The notes under the pieces were generated by a model that ran no database searches, had not been told where the DNA came from, and saw only the letters and a list, made by a program, of their open reading frames with translations. From assembly GCA_902463875.1 (NCBI GenBank), contig CABQHR010000065.1, positions 1 through 8,904 of the forward strand: a stretch of DNA of 8,904 nt, in the 5' to 3' direction. A program made the translations under genes and the position numbers. Source of the stretch: an uncultured Collinsella sp. Its GTDB lineage: Bacteria; Actinomycetota; Coriobacteriia; Coriobacteriales; Coriobacteriaceae. Below, piece after piece: positions 1 to 6,349 of this stretch (its first letter is position 1; the number at the start of each line of letters is the position of its first letter).

Positions 1-174
1 CCGTTGGCAATACCGAATCGTATGCAGCCAGCTAGAGCTGCTGAATACTCCAAAAAATGCACGGCACACCCCATGGGACCCATTGCCGCATGGCAGGAAA
101 CAGGCCCACGGCATCTTCTAGATGCATTCCCGAGGAAATCACATTTGAACTAGCGATCGGATACGGCAAACAAA
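1..174. other. Intergenic stretch without a supported gene
   Basis: No reading frame here has a credible start with a ribosome binding site, and I see no tRNA-like or rRNA-like sequence. Two small inverted repeats are visible: CAGC/GCTG plus AGCT/AGCT around 25-43, and GCATC/GATGC at 111-125. Neither is followed by a T-run on either strand, so I do not call them terminators. The stretch probably separates the helicase terminator from a gene outside the window. Confidence 0.5.
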
Positions 175-206
175 AAGGGCCCCGAGCGTAGTTGCTCGGG
201 GCCCTT
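175..206 (-). terminator. Intrinsic terminator of the DEAD-box helicase gene
   Basis: A perfect 13-bp stem (AAGGGCCCCGAGC at 175-187 with GCTCGGGGCCCTT at 194-206) closes a 6-nt loop. Read on the minus strand, the GC-rich stem runs straight into a T-run (the complement of the A-run at 172-176). It lies about 33 bp past the helicase stop codon. This is a textbook rho-independent terminator and strongly supports a minus-strand transcript ending here. An opposing T-run on the plus strand is nearly absent, so it is not clearly bidirectional. Confidence 0.9.
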
Positions 207-238
207 GGTTCACCTCGCTTTAGTGGGCGATGCGTATG

Positions 239-2509
239 CTATTTGCGCTTGCCGCCGCCGTCACCGGGGCGGCGGGAGCTGCTGCCGCGCTTGCCACCAC
301 GACTATTGCCATAGCTGCCACGGTTATCGCGACCGCCGGCACGACCGCCGCGGGAGCCGGCCTGGCCGCCGCCACGCCCGCCACGATAGCCGCCACGACG
401 CTCCTCGCGGGTGTCGTCGTAGTTGCGCCAGTCATCGCGACGATCGCGGCTGGCACGCGGATCACGACGATCGCGCGACTCACCAGAGCGGTGAGCGCCG
501 CTGCGGCCGCCGTTGCCACGAGCGCCCTCGCGACGCTCACCGCCACGGCCACCCTCGCGGCCTCCGCGCTCGTCAAAGCGCTTGCCGGCGCGAGACTCGC
601 CGCCGCGGGTACCACGCTCGTCACGCGAACCACGGCCTTCGCCGCCACGGTGCTCATCACGACCGCCGCGCTCGTCATTGCGACCGGAACGACGACGGTC
701 GCCCGAGCCACGCTTGCCGCCACGCGAGCCACGGCCCTCGTCCTCGCGCTCGACACGACGACGGCCACCGCGGTCCTCGTCCTCGCGGCGACGGCGATGA
801 GCCTCGCCCTGGAACTGCTTGGCACGACGCTCGGCACGGTTACCGCGCGCAGGCTGCTCAGCGGCACCAGCACCAGCGCGCTCCTCGGCAGCCACCTCGC
901 GAGCCACGCTCTCAACAGCCTCGTCTACGCGAGCCTGAACGCCCTCGCGCACGCGGGTCTTGCCGCCGCGCTTGAGACGGCTCGGACGCTCGCCGTCGCC
1001 GCGACGCTCTTCGCGACCGCGGTTGGAACGACCGGCCACATCACCGTAATCGTCGCCGTTGCGCTTGCCGTCGCGACGCGCCTGCTCAAGCTTCTTCTTG
1101 CTCTTGGACTTGCCGCGCTTGGTCTTCTTCTTCACCTTAAAGGCCGCAGGGTCGCGCTCGGGGTCAACCGCGGGCGGATTAGGACCCACATTCAGGTCGC
1201 CGGCCTCGTAGATGTCGGCGGTCTTGTCCATGAGCTTCTCGATCTCGTAGAACTCGTCGACGTCCTGCTCGGTCACAAACGTAATGGCCCAGCCCAGCTC
1301 GCCGGCGCGGCCCGTACGGCCAATGCGGTGGATATAGTCAGTCGGCTCGGCCGGCACGTCAAAATTCACAACGTAGCGCACGTCGCTAATGTCGATGCCG
1401 CGGGCGAGCACGTCGGTTGCCACCAGCACGTCGACGGTACCGTCGCGGAAGGCCGAAAGGGCACGCTCGCGCTGAGCCTGGCTGCGGTCGCCGTGAATCG
1501 CGGCGGCCTTGATGCCCTTGCGCTCCAGACGACGGCAGCAGCTGTCGGCGCGGTGCTTGGTGCGCATAAAGACGATAGTGCGCTCCGGGCCTTCCTTTTT
1601 GAGGAACTCGGGCAGCAGGTTGTTCTTTGCCTCGATGGACACCGGGAACACAAACTGGTCGACGGTGTCGGCGGTCGACGTGGCCGGCGCGATCTCCACG
1701 CGGGCCGGATCGCTCACCAGGTCGGTGATCTCGCCCACGGCCTCCTCGTCGAGGGTCGCCGAGAACAGCAGCGTCTGGCGCTCGGCCGGCGTCTCGCGCA
1801 CAATGCGGCGGACGGCGGGCAAAAAGCCCATGTCGAGCATGCGGTCGGCCTCGTCCAGCACCAGCACCTTGACCTCGTTCAGGTGGCAGGCGCCCTGCTC
1901 GATCAGGTCAACCAGACGGCCCGGAGTGGCGACCAGGATGTCGCAGCCATACTTGAGCGCCGCGGTCTGCGGCTTGTAGCTCACGCCGCCCACGACGGTC
2001 ACGGCGACATGGCCGGTGACGTCGGCAATCTTGCTCGCGACCTCGTCGATCTGCTGGGCAAGCTCGCGCGTGGGGGTGATGACGAGCATCACGGGGCCGC
2101 GGCCGTTGCCCTCGGGCTTTTTAGCGCCGCGACGGCGGTTGCGGCCGCTGCGCTCGCGCACAGGCTTGGGCGGAGCGATGTGCTCCAGGTTGTTCATGGT
2201 CGGCAGCAAAAAGGCAGCCGTCTTGCCGGTGCCGGTCTGAGCGGCGGCAAGCAGGTCGCGGCCTTCGAGCACCACAGGGATCGAGCCGGCCTGCACGGGC
2301 GTCGGCGCCGTGTAGCCCAGGTTCTCGATAGCACGAAGCATCTCGTCGGAAAGGCCCAGCTCGTCAAAGGCGGGCAGGCTCTCGGTAGCGGACTCGACGG
2401 CATGGGCAGCATTGGCCTCATCGGCGGCATCGAAGGCAGCCTGGGTCATGGCCTCACGGGTCTCGTCCAAAATCTCGGCGTCCGTGACGTCGGATACAGA
2501 ATTACGCAT
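239..2509 (-). CDS. DEAD-box ATP-dependent RNA helicase, RhlE-like, with long RGG-rich tail
   Basis: This 756-residue cytoplasmic helicase should unwind or remodel RNA duplexes using ATP, in ribosome assembly, RNA decay or cold adaptation. All core motifs are intact: Q motif about 48-75 (FDELGLS to PTPVQ), motif I AQTGTGKT 90-97, Ia PTRELAQQ 146-153, Ib TPGR 195-198, II DEAD 219-222, III SAT 250-252, V ARGIDI 369-374 and VI HRIGRTGRAG 394-403. The overall pattern resembles RhlE more than CsdA. From about residue 443 the protein becomes a roughly 300-residue low-complexity tail: first a lysine-rich stretch, then RGG, RGE and DRR-type repeats ending in KRK. The chosen start (MRNSVSD) has AAGGAA 9 nt upstream; an in-frame ATG 12 codons earlier has no ribosome binding site. 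The gene stands alone, divergent from the FHA gene, with its own terminator. The family is certain; the exact subfamily and role are inferred. Confidence 0.95.
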   Translation of the reverse strand: MRNSVSDVTDAEILDETREAMTQAAFDAADEANAAHAVESATESLPAFDELGLSDEMLRAIENLGYTAPTPVQAGSIPVVLEGRDLLAAAQTGTGKTAAFLLPTMNNLEHIAPPKPVRERSGRNRRRGAKKPEGNGRGPVMLVITPTRELAQQIDEVASKIADVTGHVAVTVVGGVSYKPQTAALKYGCDILVATPGRLVDLIEQGACHLNEVKVLVLDEADRMLDMGFLPAVRRIVRETPAERQTLLFSATLDEEAVGEITDLVSDPARVEIAPATSTADTVDQFVFPVSIEAKNNLLPEFLKKEGPERTIVFMRTKHRADSCCRRLERKGIKAAAIHGDRSQAQRERALSAFRDGTVDVLVATDVLARGIDISDVRYVVNFDVPAEPTDYIHRIGRTGRAGELGWAITFVTEQDVDEFYEIEKLMDKTADIYEAGDLNVGPNPPAVDPERDPAAFKVKKKTKRGKSKSKKKLEQARRDGKRNGDDYGDVAGRSNRGREERRGDGERPSRLKRGGKTRVREGVQARVDEAVESVAREVAAEERAGAGAAEQPARGNRAERRAKQFQGEAHRRRREDEDRGGRRRVEREDEGRGSRGGKRGSGDRRRSGRNDERGGRDEHRGGEGRGSRDERGTRGGESRAGKRFDERGGREGGRGGERREGARGNGGRSGAHRSGESRDRRDPRASRDRRDDWRNYDDTREERRGGYRGGRGGGQAGSRGGRAGGRDNRGSYGNSRGGKRGSSSRRPGDGGGKRK

Positions 2510-2771
2510 ATGTTGTTGTTCCTTATCTGCACGCGCAATGGGCACGGCATGCGGCCGCGCGGGCGTGCTTGGTAGTGCGCTAATACATACAAAAACGGGT
2601 GCGCACAGAGAGGACGTTGCTCAGCACGCTGGCGATCGCTTTGGCAGCCCTATCGCGCGCCGTCCAGACGCAGCAGCTCTAAGCGATGGAGCAGATTCGC
2701 CGCGGGTTAGTATACCCGTACTCCGTATGCCCCCACGTAAACCACAGATGACGGAGCAGGTCTGGGCCAAT
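2510..2771 (-). other. Helicase leader and upstream region, no gene
   Basis: About 260 bp between the helicase start and the first repeat array. No ORF here has coding support. On the minus strand a TATACT hexamer (plus-strand 2709-2714) could be a -10 box, but no good -35 lies at the usual spacing. If it is used, the helicase mRNA would have a leader of about 195 nt; long leaders are common for DEAD-box helicase genes under cold or autoregulatory control. I see no recognisable riboswitch. Confidence 0.35.
2519..2524 (-). promoter_or_regulatory. Ribosome binding site fixing the helicase start
   Basis: Read on the minus strand this is AAGGAA, 9 nt before the ATG at 2507-2509. The earlier in-frame ATG at 2543-2545 is preceded only by GC-rich sequence with no purine-rich element, so the shorter protein is preferred. 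Confidence 0.65.
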
Positions 2772-2911
2772 TGTCTCAATCTGTAACATCAACAGGGCAA
2801 ATCTTCCTCTACGTGTTACAGATCGAGACAAACGGTCGACACGGTTCACAAACGTCTCAATCTGTAACAGTTACCGAGTAAAATCGGTCCTAATTGTTAT
2901 AGATCAAGACA
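2772..2911. repeat. Array 1: two 59-bp hairpin repeat units
   Basis: There are two units, 2772-2830 and 2853-2911. Each has a left arm of 17 bp, exactly 25 bp of centre and an inverted 17-bp right arm. Left arms: 2772-2788 (TGTCTCAATCTGTAACA) and 2853-2869 (CGTCTCAATCTGTAACA). Right arms: 2814-2830 (TGTTACAGATCGAGACA) and 2895-2911 (TGTTATAGATCAAGACA). Unit starts are 81 bp apart with 22 bp between units. In unit 2 the centre forms a further stem, ACCGA at 2873-2877 with TCGGT at 2884-2888, around a gtaaaa loop. Unit 1 has a weaker inner stem (AGGG with TCCT). No T-run follows, so these are not ordinary terminators. The array lies between divergent genes, upstream of the FHA promoter. The same family recurs at 6350-6568. 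Confidence 0.9.
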
Positions 2912-2976
2912 GAGGGGGATTTCCGTCCGGTCCAAACCAAATCTCTCAGTCTTCCTGCAATTTCGAACATGTGGCC

Positions 2977-2982
2977 TATAAT
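2977..2982 (+). promoter_or_regulatory. Probable -10 box for the FHA gene
   Basis: A perfect TATAAT hexamer stands in otherwise GC-rich surroundings, about 65 bp past repeat array 1 and 107 bp before the GTG start. No strong -35 hexamer is visible 16-18 bp upstream (the region reads CCTGCAA), so an activator or a weak promoter is possible. If correct, the mRNA leader is about 100 nt. Confidence 0.55.
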
Positions 2983-3076
2983 GTTGCTTTGGTTACGCTA
3001 CATATTGCGCAGCCATTTAATACGTCGCCCACCGGGGGCCATTAATTCCTATCGCCTTATTGGCTAGGAAGCAATC

Positions 3077-3084
3077 AAAGGAGG
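3077..3084 (+). promoter_or_regulatory. Strong Shine-Dalgarno fixing a GTG start
   Basis: AAAGGAGG, extended by a T at 3085, is a near-complete match to the 16S rRNA anti-Shine-Dalgarno. It sits 5 nt before the GTG at 3090. It decides the start: the in-frame TTG at 3060 is only 17 bases upstream of this element and has no site of its own. Confidence 0.85.
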
Positions 3085-3089
3085 TATCC

Positions 3090-4052
3090 GTGGCAGCAGA
3101 GACGCCTTGCTCGGTCCTCTATAACGATATTCGCTCGTTCGGCGGTCTTAAACATCTCGAGATCGCCCGAATGCTCATCAATGGAAACTCTTATCTCGGC
3201 AGTACCCTGCTCGAGAAATGCTCTTCCAACCGCTCGTATCTCACCCGTTACATCGTCCATCGCGAGCCTGACCAGTGCGCGCCCGCCATCTACAGCGACT
3301 TTGCCGTCACCACGCTCAATCTTTCCGCGGCAATCTGCAGCAAGCTCGGCGGCGGCGAGTCCGCCTATCAGGCAATCGCCGAGCACTATCGCGGCCCGGC
3401 CGCCAACGAAATGATGTCGGCTCTCGCCAGCTACAAGCTGGACAGCCGCCTATATGCAAATGCCCTCAATCACATCGACAACTTTGACGGCAATGCCGTG
3501 CGCGAGAAGAGTACGCTTTACCTTATGCTCTTTGTGGCAACGGGGGCGCTCGCTGACCCCATCCAAGGCGTGGCCACCGTCGAGCGCTTTTGCGACAGCA
3601 AGACAGGCGGGCACTTTGGCACCACCGAAACTACCGTCGGACGTGGCTTTATGAGCAGCCTGGAGCAGCCGCGCACTGTCGCCCCCAACCTCGGTCTGCT
3701 CAGAACCCATGCCGACAACTGCGCCGACATGCAAATCCATCCCCTCACACGCGATCCGCGCGGCACGGTAATTGGGTCCTTGCCCAAAACCTCGCCCAGC
3801 ATCACCGATGTAGGCGCTGATGCATCGCGCGAGCATCTCCGCATTTGGCTCGAAGGCGGACACTGGTACGCCCAGGGCCTTGGGTCGACCAACGGCACAG
3901 TGCTCGAATCGGGCGCGGGCGACGGCGATATCGTAATCGAGCCGCCGCGCGACCAACGCGAGCCCGGCAAAGTCTATCCCCCGGTGGAAATCGAAAACAG
4001 CGACAGGCTCCATCTGGGTCTCTACACGACATTCCTTGTCATTGTGGACTAG
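3090..4052 (+). CDS. FHA-domain protein with an unrecognised helical N-terminal region
   Basis: A 320-residue protein without signal peptide or membrane segment, presumably cytosolic. The C-terminal third (about 217-320) is a forkhead-associated domain, a fold that usually binds phosphothreonine peptides: SREHLRI at 246-252 supplies the S-x-x-H motif, GSTNGT at 265-270 the conserved turn, and DRLHLGLYTTFLV the last strands. The usual GR near the domain start reads IGS (228-230), so the canonical arginine is missing. An insertion of roughly 20 residues with an acidic-glycine stretch and a PPRDQREPGK segment follows the NGT turn. Residues 1-200 look mostly helical; I do not recognise a family. 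The next gene downstream is a membrane Ser/Thr kinase, so this protein is a likely substrate or phospho-reader for it. It could alternatively be a scaffold that has lost phosphopeptide binding. The start is GTG, set by an excellent ribosome binding site. Confidence 0.9.
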   Translation: MAAETPCSVLYNDIRSFGGLKHLEIARMLINGNSYLGSTLLEKCSSNRSYLTRYIVHREPDQCAPAIYSDFAVTTLNLSAAICSKLGGGESAYQAIAEHYRGPAANEMMSALASYKLDSRLYANALNHIDNFDGNAVREKSTLYLMLFVATGALADPIQGVATVERFCDSKTGGHFGTTETTVGRGFMSSLEQPRTVAPNLGLLRTHADNCADMQIHPLTRDPRGTVIGSLPKTSPSITDVGADASREHLRIWLEGGHWYAQGLGSTNGTVLESGAGDGDIVIEPPRDQREPGKVYPPVEIENSDRLHLGLYTTFLVIVD

Positions 4053-4065
4053 CGCGGACGGCGAT

Positions 4066-4092
4066 CGAAAGACGGCCGCCATCCGTCTTTCG
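4066..4092 (+). terminator. Terminator-like stem-loop after the FHA gene
   Basis: A perfect 10-bp stem (CGAAAGACGG at 4066-4075 with CCGTCTTTCG at 4083-4092) encloses a 7-nt loop, 14 bp after the FHA stop codon. The following bases are pyrimidine-rich (TCTTCTACCTTCTG) rather than a clean T-run, so termination may be partial. It may also protect the 3' end of the FHA mRNA while some transcription reads into the kinase gene. Confidence 0.5.
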
Positions 4093-4130
4093 TCTTCTAC
4101 CTTCTGCGTCGTAAACGACAATACTCAGCG

Positions 4131-4191
4131 GTATACGTGGGCAGTGTGGCTATCATGGTACTTTACCGATATCCACACTGCCCACGTATAC
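4131..4191. repeat. 61-nt hairpin with perfect 19-bp inverted arms
   Basis: Left arm GTATACGTGGGCAGTGTGG (4131-4149) and right arm CCACACTGCCCACGTATAC (4173-4191) are exact reverse complements. The 23-nt centre continues the fold: after one mismatch, TATC (4151-4154) pairs with GATA (4168-4171), and after a 2-nt bulge GGTA (4157-4160) pairs with TACC (4164-4167) around a 3-nt loop. Nearly every base is therefore paired. No T-run follows. It lies between the FHA terminator and the kinase ribosome binding site. It could be an mRNA leader structure, a palindromic protein-binding site or a small dispersed element; the sequence alone does not decide. Its arms are unrelated to the 59-bp repeats elsewhere in the window. 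Confidence 0.85.
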
Positions 4192-4212
4192 GCGCAGCAA
4201 CCCATGCTAGAC

Positions 4213-4219
4213 AAAGGAA
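4213..4219 (+). promoter_or_regulatory. Ribosome binding site fixing the kinase start
   Basis: AAAGGAA ends 4 nt before the ATG at 4224. The frame is open upstream to an ATG at 4137, but that codon lies inside the left arm of the 61-nt hairpin and has no ribosome binding site. The 29 extra residues it would add look like translated hairpin sequence. Confidence 0.75.
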
Positions 4220-4223
4220 CGCC

Positions 4224-6308
4224 ATGGATACTACCGATAGCGCCTATGGCGACAAACTCATCCGTCTTGACACGTTCGACACCGCCGTGGCGGTCGACCC
4301 CAGCGCCGAGGACGACGCCAAGCGTCGGTTTATGACGCTTATTCTCCAGACGGCCCACCGCAACAACGGCAACATCGGGCACGTGCTGCGCGCGACCAAC
4401 ACGAGCGGCGAGGTCTTTGCCGTCAAGCTACTCAAGGACAACGCCATCCTTTCCGGCCACGCCCCCGACCGCTCCGCCGAGCAATCGGCCGCTCACCTGG
4501 CCAACACCGCCGCGCTGTTCGAGGAGTATCGTCATCTGTGTACCGTCTCGCACCTGCGCGGATTTCCGCGTGTCTATGGCTACGGATCGTGCGAGGATGA
4601 CCCGCTCATCCTCATGGAGTGGGTCGAGGGCACCTCCCTCAAGCAGGCGCTGCCCTTGCTTCCGCCCGACGCCTCGGGCGGGCTGACCACCCAGATGGTC
4701 GCCGCCGTCGGAAACGCCGTGCTTCGCGCGCTCTTGATGACCCAAGGCCTCGTGAATCCGGTCATCCATCGCGACCTGTCGCCTGCCAATATCATGTTCC
4801 GCACCACCAGCCGAACGCTCGAGCAGCAGATTGCCGATTGCTCCTTTGACCCCTGCCTCATCGACATGGGCTCCGCGACCATGGCACTCGGCGACGACAC
4901 AATCACCCGACGTGCCGACATTTGGCGTTTTGCCACACCCGCATATGCCGCGCCCGAAATGCTCACGCAGGATATCGAAGGCATCGCGGCCCTTCGCCGC
5001 TCGCCCGCGATCGACGTCTATGCGCTTTCGAGCATTCTGTACCAGCTCTACAGCGGTCGCAAACCGTTCGATGTCGAGTCGACGGGTGCCGCGGCGACCG
5101 GCTCGTTCTACCTCATAAAGACCAAGACCAAACCGGCGCCGCTCGAGCCGCGCTGCGAGGGCGACAAAGCGCTTGTCCAGATCATCATGAAAGGCATCTC
5201 GGTCGAACAGGGCGATCGCCCTACCGAGCAGCAGATGCTCGAGGTGCTCTCGACGTACCTCCCCGCTGCAGAATCTGAGGACCGCGAGGGCGCAGGAGAC
5301 GAGGCCGCAATTGATATCGATTCTGGCACGCACCTTAAGGTCGACGTCGCCGGCGAGCGCGCGCGAGAGATCCTGGAGCAGGCCCGTCACGATGCCATGA
5401 CCCGCCGCCGCTTTGTCATCGGCGGCGTCGTTGCAGCCGTTGCGGGGCTCGGCGTTATCGGGGCAGCAACCCATGGCTTTGGCATCCCCGACTACCTGGA
5501 CGGCATCCGCGGTTCGCTTGACGACTACACTTGGGATCAGCTGCAGGAGATTTCGCTCAAGATTAAGGCCGCCGAGACCCGTAGCGAGGCACGCGAGATT
5601 GCCAAGCGCTATCATCTGCTCGACGATGACGGTCATATCCCCTATCCATGCACCAAGCGCGTGAAGCTCGCCAACGGGCTGGAGGTCGGCGCTCAGCTTG
5701 TGGGCATCCGTCACGATGAGCTTCTGGACGGGACGGGCAAGGCCGGACTGACGTTTATGTTCGATGCGGGTATTGCCGAGCGCAACGCTGCGGCTGAACC
5801 GCCGAGCGCCGGCTGGGCAGATTGCGAGCTGCGGGAATGGCTCAACGGCGACGGCCTTAAGCTGCTGCCCAACGAGTTGCGCGCGCTCATCAAGTCTGTC
5901 AAAAAGATCTCGAATAACGTTGGCGCCGCCAACAGTGCGTCGTGTCTGAGCGAGCTGCCCGCAGCCCTTTGGCTGCCCGCCATGGTCGAACTGTGCGGTA
6001 CGCAACCGCCCGATTCGTTTGCCGAGGGCTTTCACTACCTGGCCGACATCTATAACGGCGAGGGCAAGGAGTACCAACTCTTCCGCGAGCTCAAGGTGAG
6101 TCCGTATTCCACGAACGAGACGTTGGTTCGCCAGTGGAAGGGCAAGGACACCTGTTGGTGGGAACGAACGGCGAGTCCCGACACATCGGAGAGCGAAGGC
6201 ACACTCTATATGAACCGTGTGGGCTACGACGGCGACGTCTTTATGTACGCCACACCTGCGGAAAAGCCAAACAAGCTAACCTGTGTGATCCCCGGGTTCT
6301 GCATCTAG
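4224..6308 (+). CDS. Membrane Ser/Thr protein kinase with C-terminal DUF6273-like sensor domain
   Basis: A 694-residue Hanks-type kinase that should phosphorylate Ser/Thr on cytosolic proteins. The kinase domain spans about 40-345: a glycine loop (G49, G52, V54; the first glycine is Asn), lysine K68 in FAVKLL, catalytic loop HRDLSPAN at 182-189, metal-binding D214 in IDMG (instead of DFG), APE at 243-245, D264 in AIDVYAL and R332 near the end. All catalytic residues are present, so activity is expected. An acidic juxtamembrane linker leads to T393-RRRF and a single hydrophobic helix (about 397-417). The roughly 275 residues beyond it should be outside the cell. From about 470 to the end this part resembles DUF6273, a domain of uncertain function related in look to formylglycine-enzyme-like folds: LREWLN at 536-541, WWERTAS at 645-651 and a terminal VIPGFCI, with seven cysteines. 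The upstream FHA gene is its likely partner. The kinase call is certain; the DUF6273 assignment is from motif memory. Confidence 0.93.
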   Translation: MDTTDSAYGDKLIRLDTFDTAVAVDPSAEDDAKRRFMTLILQTAHRNNGNIGHVLRATNTSGEVFAVKLLKDNAILSGHAPDRSAEQSAAHLANTAALFEEYRHLCTVSHLRGFPRVYGYGSCEDDPLILMEWVEGTSLKQALPLLPPDASGGLTTQMVAAVGNAVLRALLMTQGLVNPVIHRDLSPANIMFRTTSRTLEQQIADCSFDPCLIDMGSATMALGDDTITRRADIWRFATPAYAAPEMLTQDIEGIAALRRSPAIDVYALSSILYQLYSGRKPFDVESTGAAATGSFYLIKTKTKPAPLEPRCEGDKALVQIIMKGISVEQGDRPTEQQMLEVLSTYLPAAESEDREGAGDEAAIDIDSGTHLKVDVAGERAREILEQARHDAMTRRRFVIGGVVAAVAGLGVIGAATHGFGIPDYLDGIRGSLDDYTWDQLQEISLKIKAAETRSEAREIAKRYHLLDDDGHIPYPCTKRVKLANGLEVGAQLVGIRHDELLDGTGKAGLTFMFDAGIAERNAAAEPPSAGWADCELREWLNGDGLKLLPNELRALIKSVKKISNNVGAANSASCLSELPAALWLPAMVELCGTQPPDSFAEGFHYLADIYNGEGKEYQLFRELKVSPYSTNETLVRQWKGKDTCWWERTASPDTSESEGTLYMNRVGYDGDVFMYATPAEKPNKLTCVIPGFCI

Positions 6309-6349
6309 GCGGCGGGCGTCTTGCCGTGACGGAACCCCTCCCCGGCAAT

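Noticed and set aside
2510..2545. Earlier ATG start for the helicase
   Set aside because: No ribosome binding site before it, whereas the ATG at 2509 has AAGGAA at a usable distance.
230..2575. A 781-codon plus-strand ORF antisense to the helicase
   Set aside because: It is the mirror of a gene with every DEAD-box motif intact. Its translation is Ala/Thr/Val/Leu-rich low complexity with no domain, and it has no ribosome binding site. GC-biased codons remove stops from the opposite frame.
2772..2911. Repeat units as intrinsic terminators
   Set aside because: No T-run follows any unit on either strand, and array 1 lies upstream of both divergent genes, where a terminator would serve no evident purpose.
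3060..3089. TTG start for the FHA gene
   Set aside because: It lies upstream of the strong AAAGGAGG site, which is ideally spaced to the GTG at 3090; the TTG has no site of its own.
4137..4223. Earlier ATG start for the kinase
   Set aside because: The codon is inside the left arm of the 61-nt hairpin, lacks a ribosome binding site, and would add a peptide that reads as translated hairpin.
4428..6077. A 549-codon minus-strand ORF opposite the kinase
   Set aside because: No recognisable domain and no start signal; it lies wholly inside a gene with clear kinase motifs in the other direction.
6321..6348. Stem TTGCCG/CGGCAA after the kinase stop as a terminator
   Set aside because: Only 6 bp with a 16-nt loop, followed by TTGTCTC rather than a T-run. 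Possible but too weak to list as a feature.
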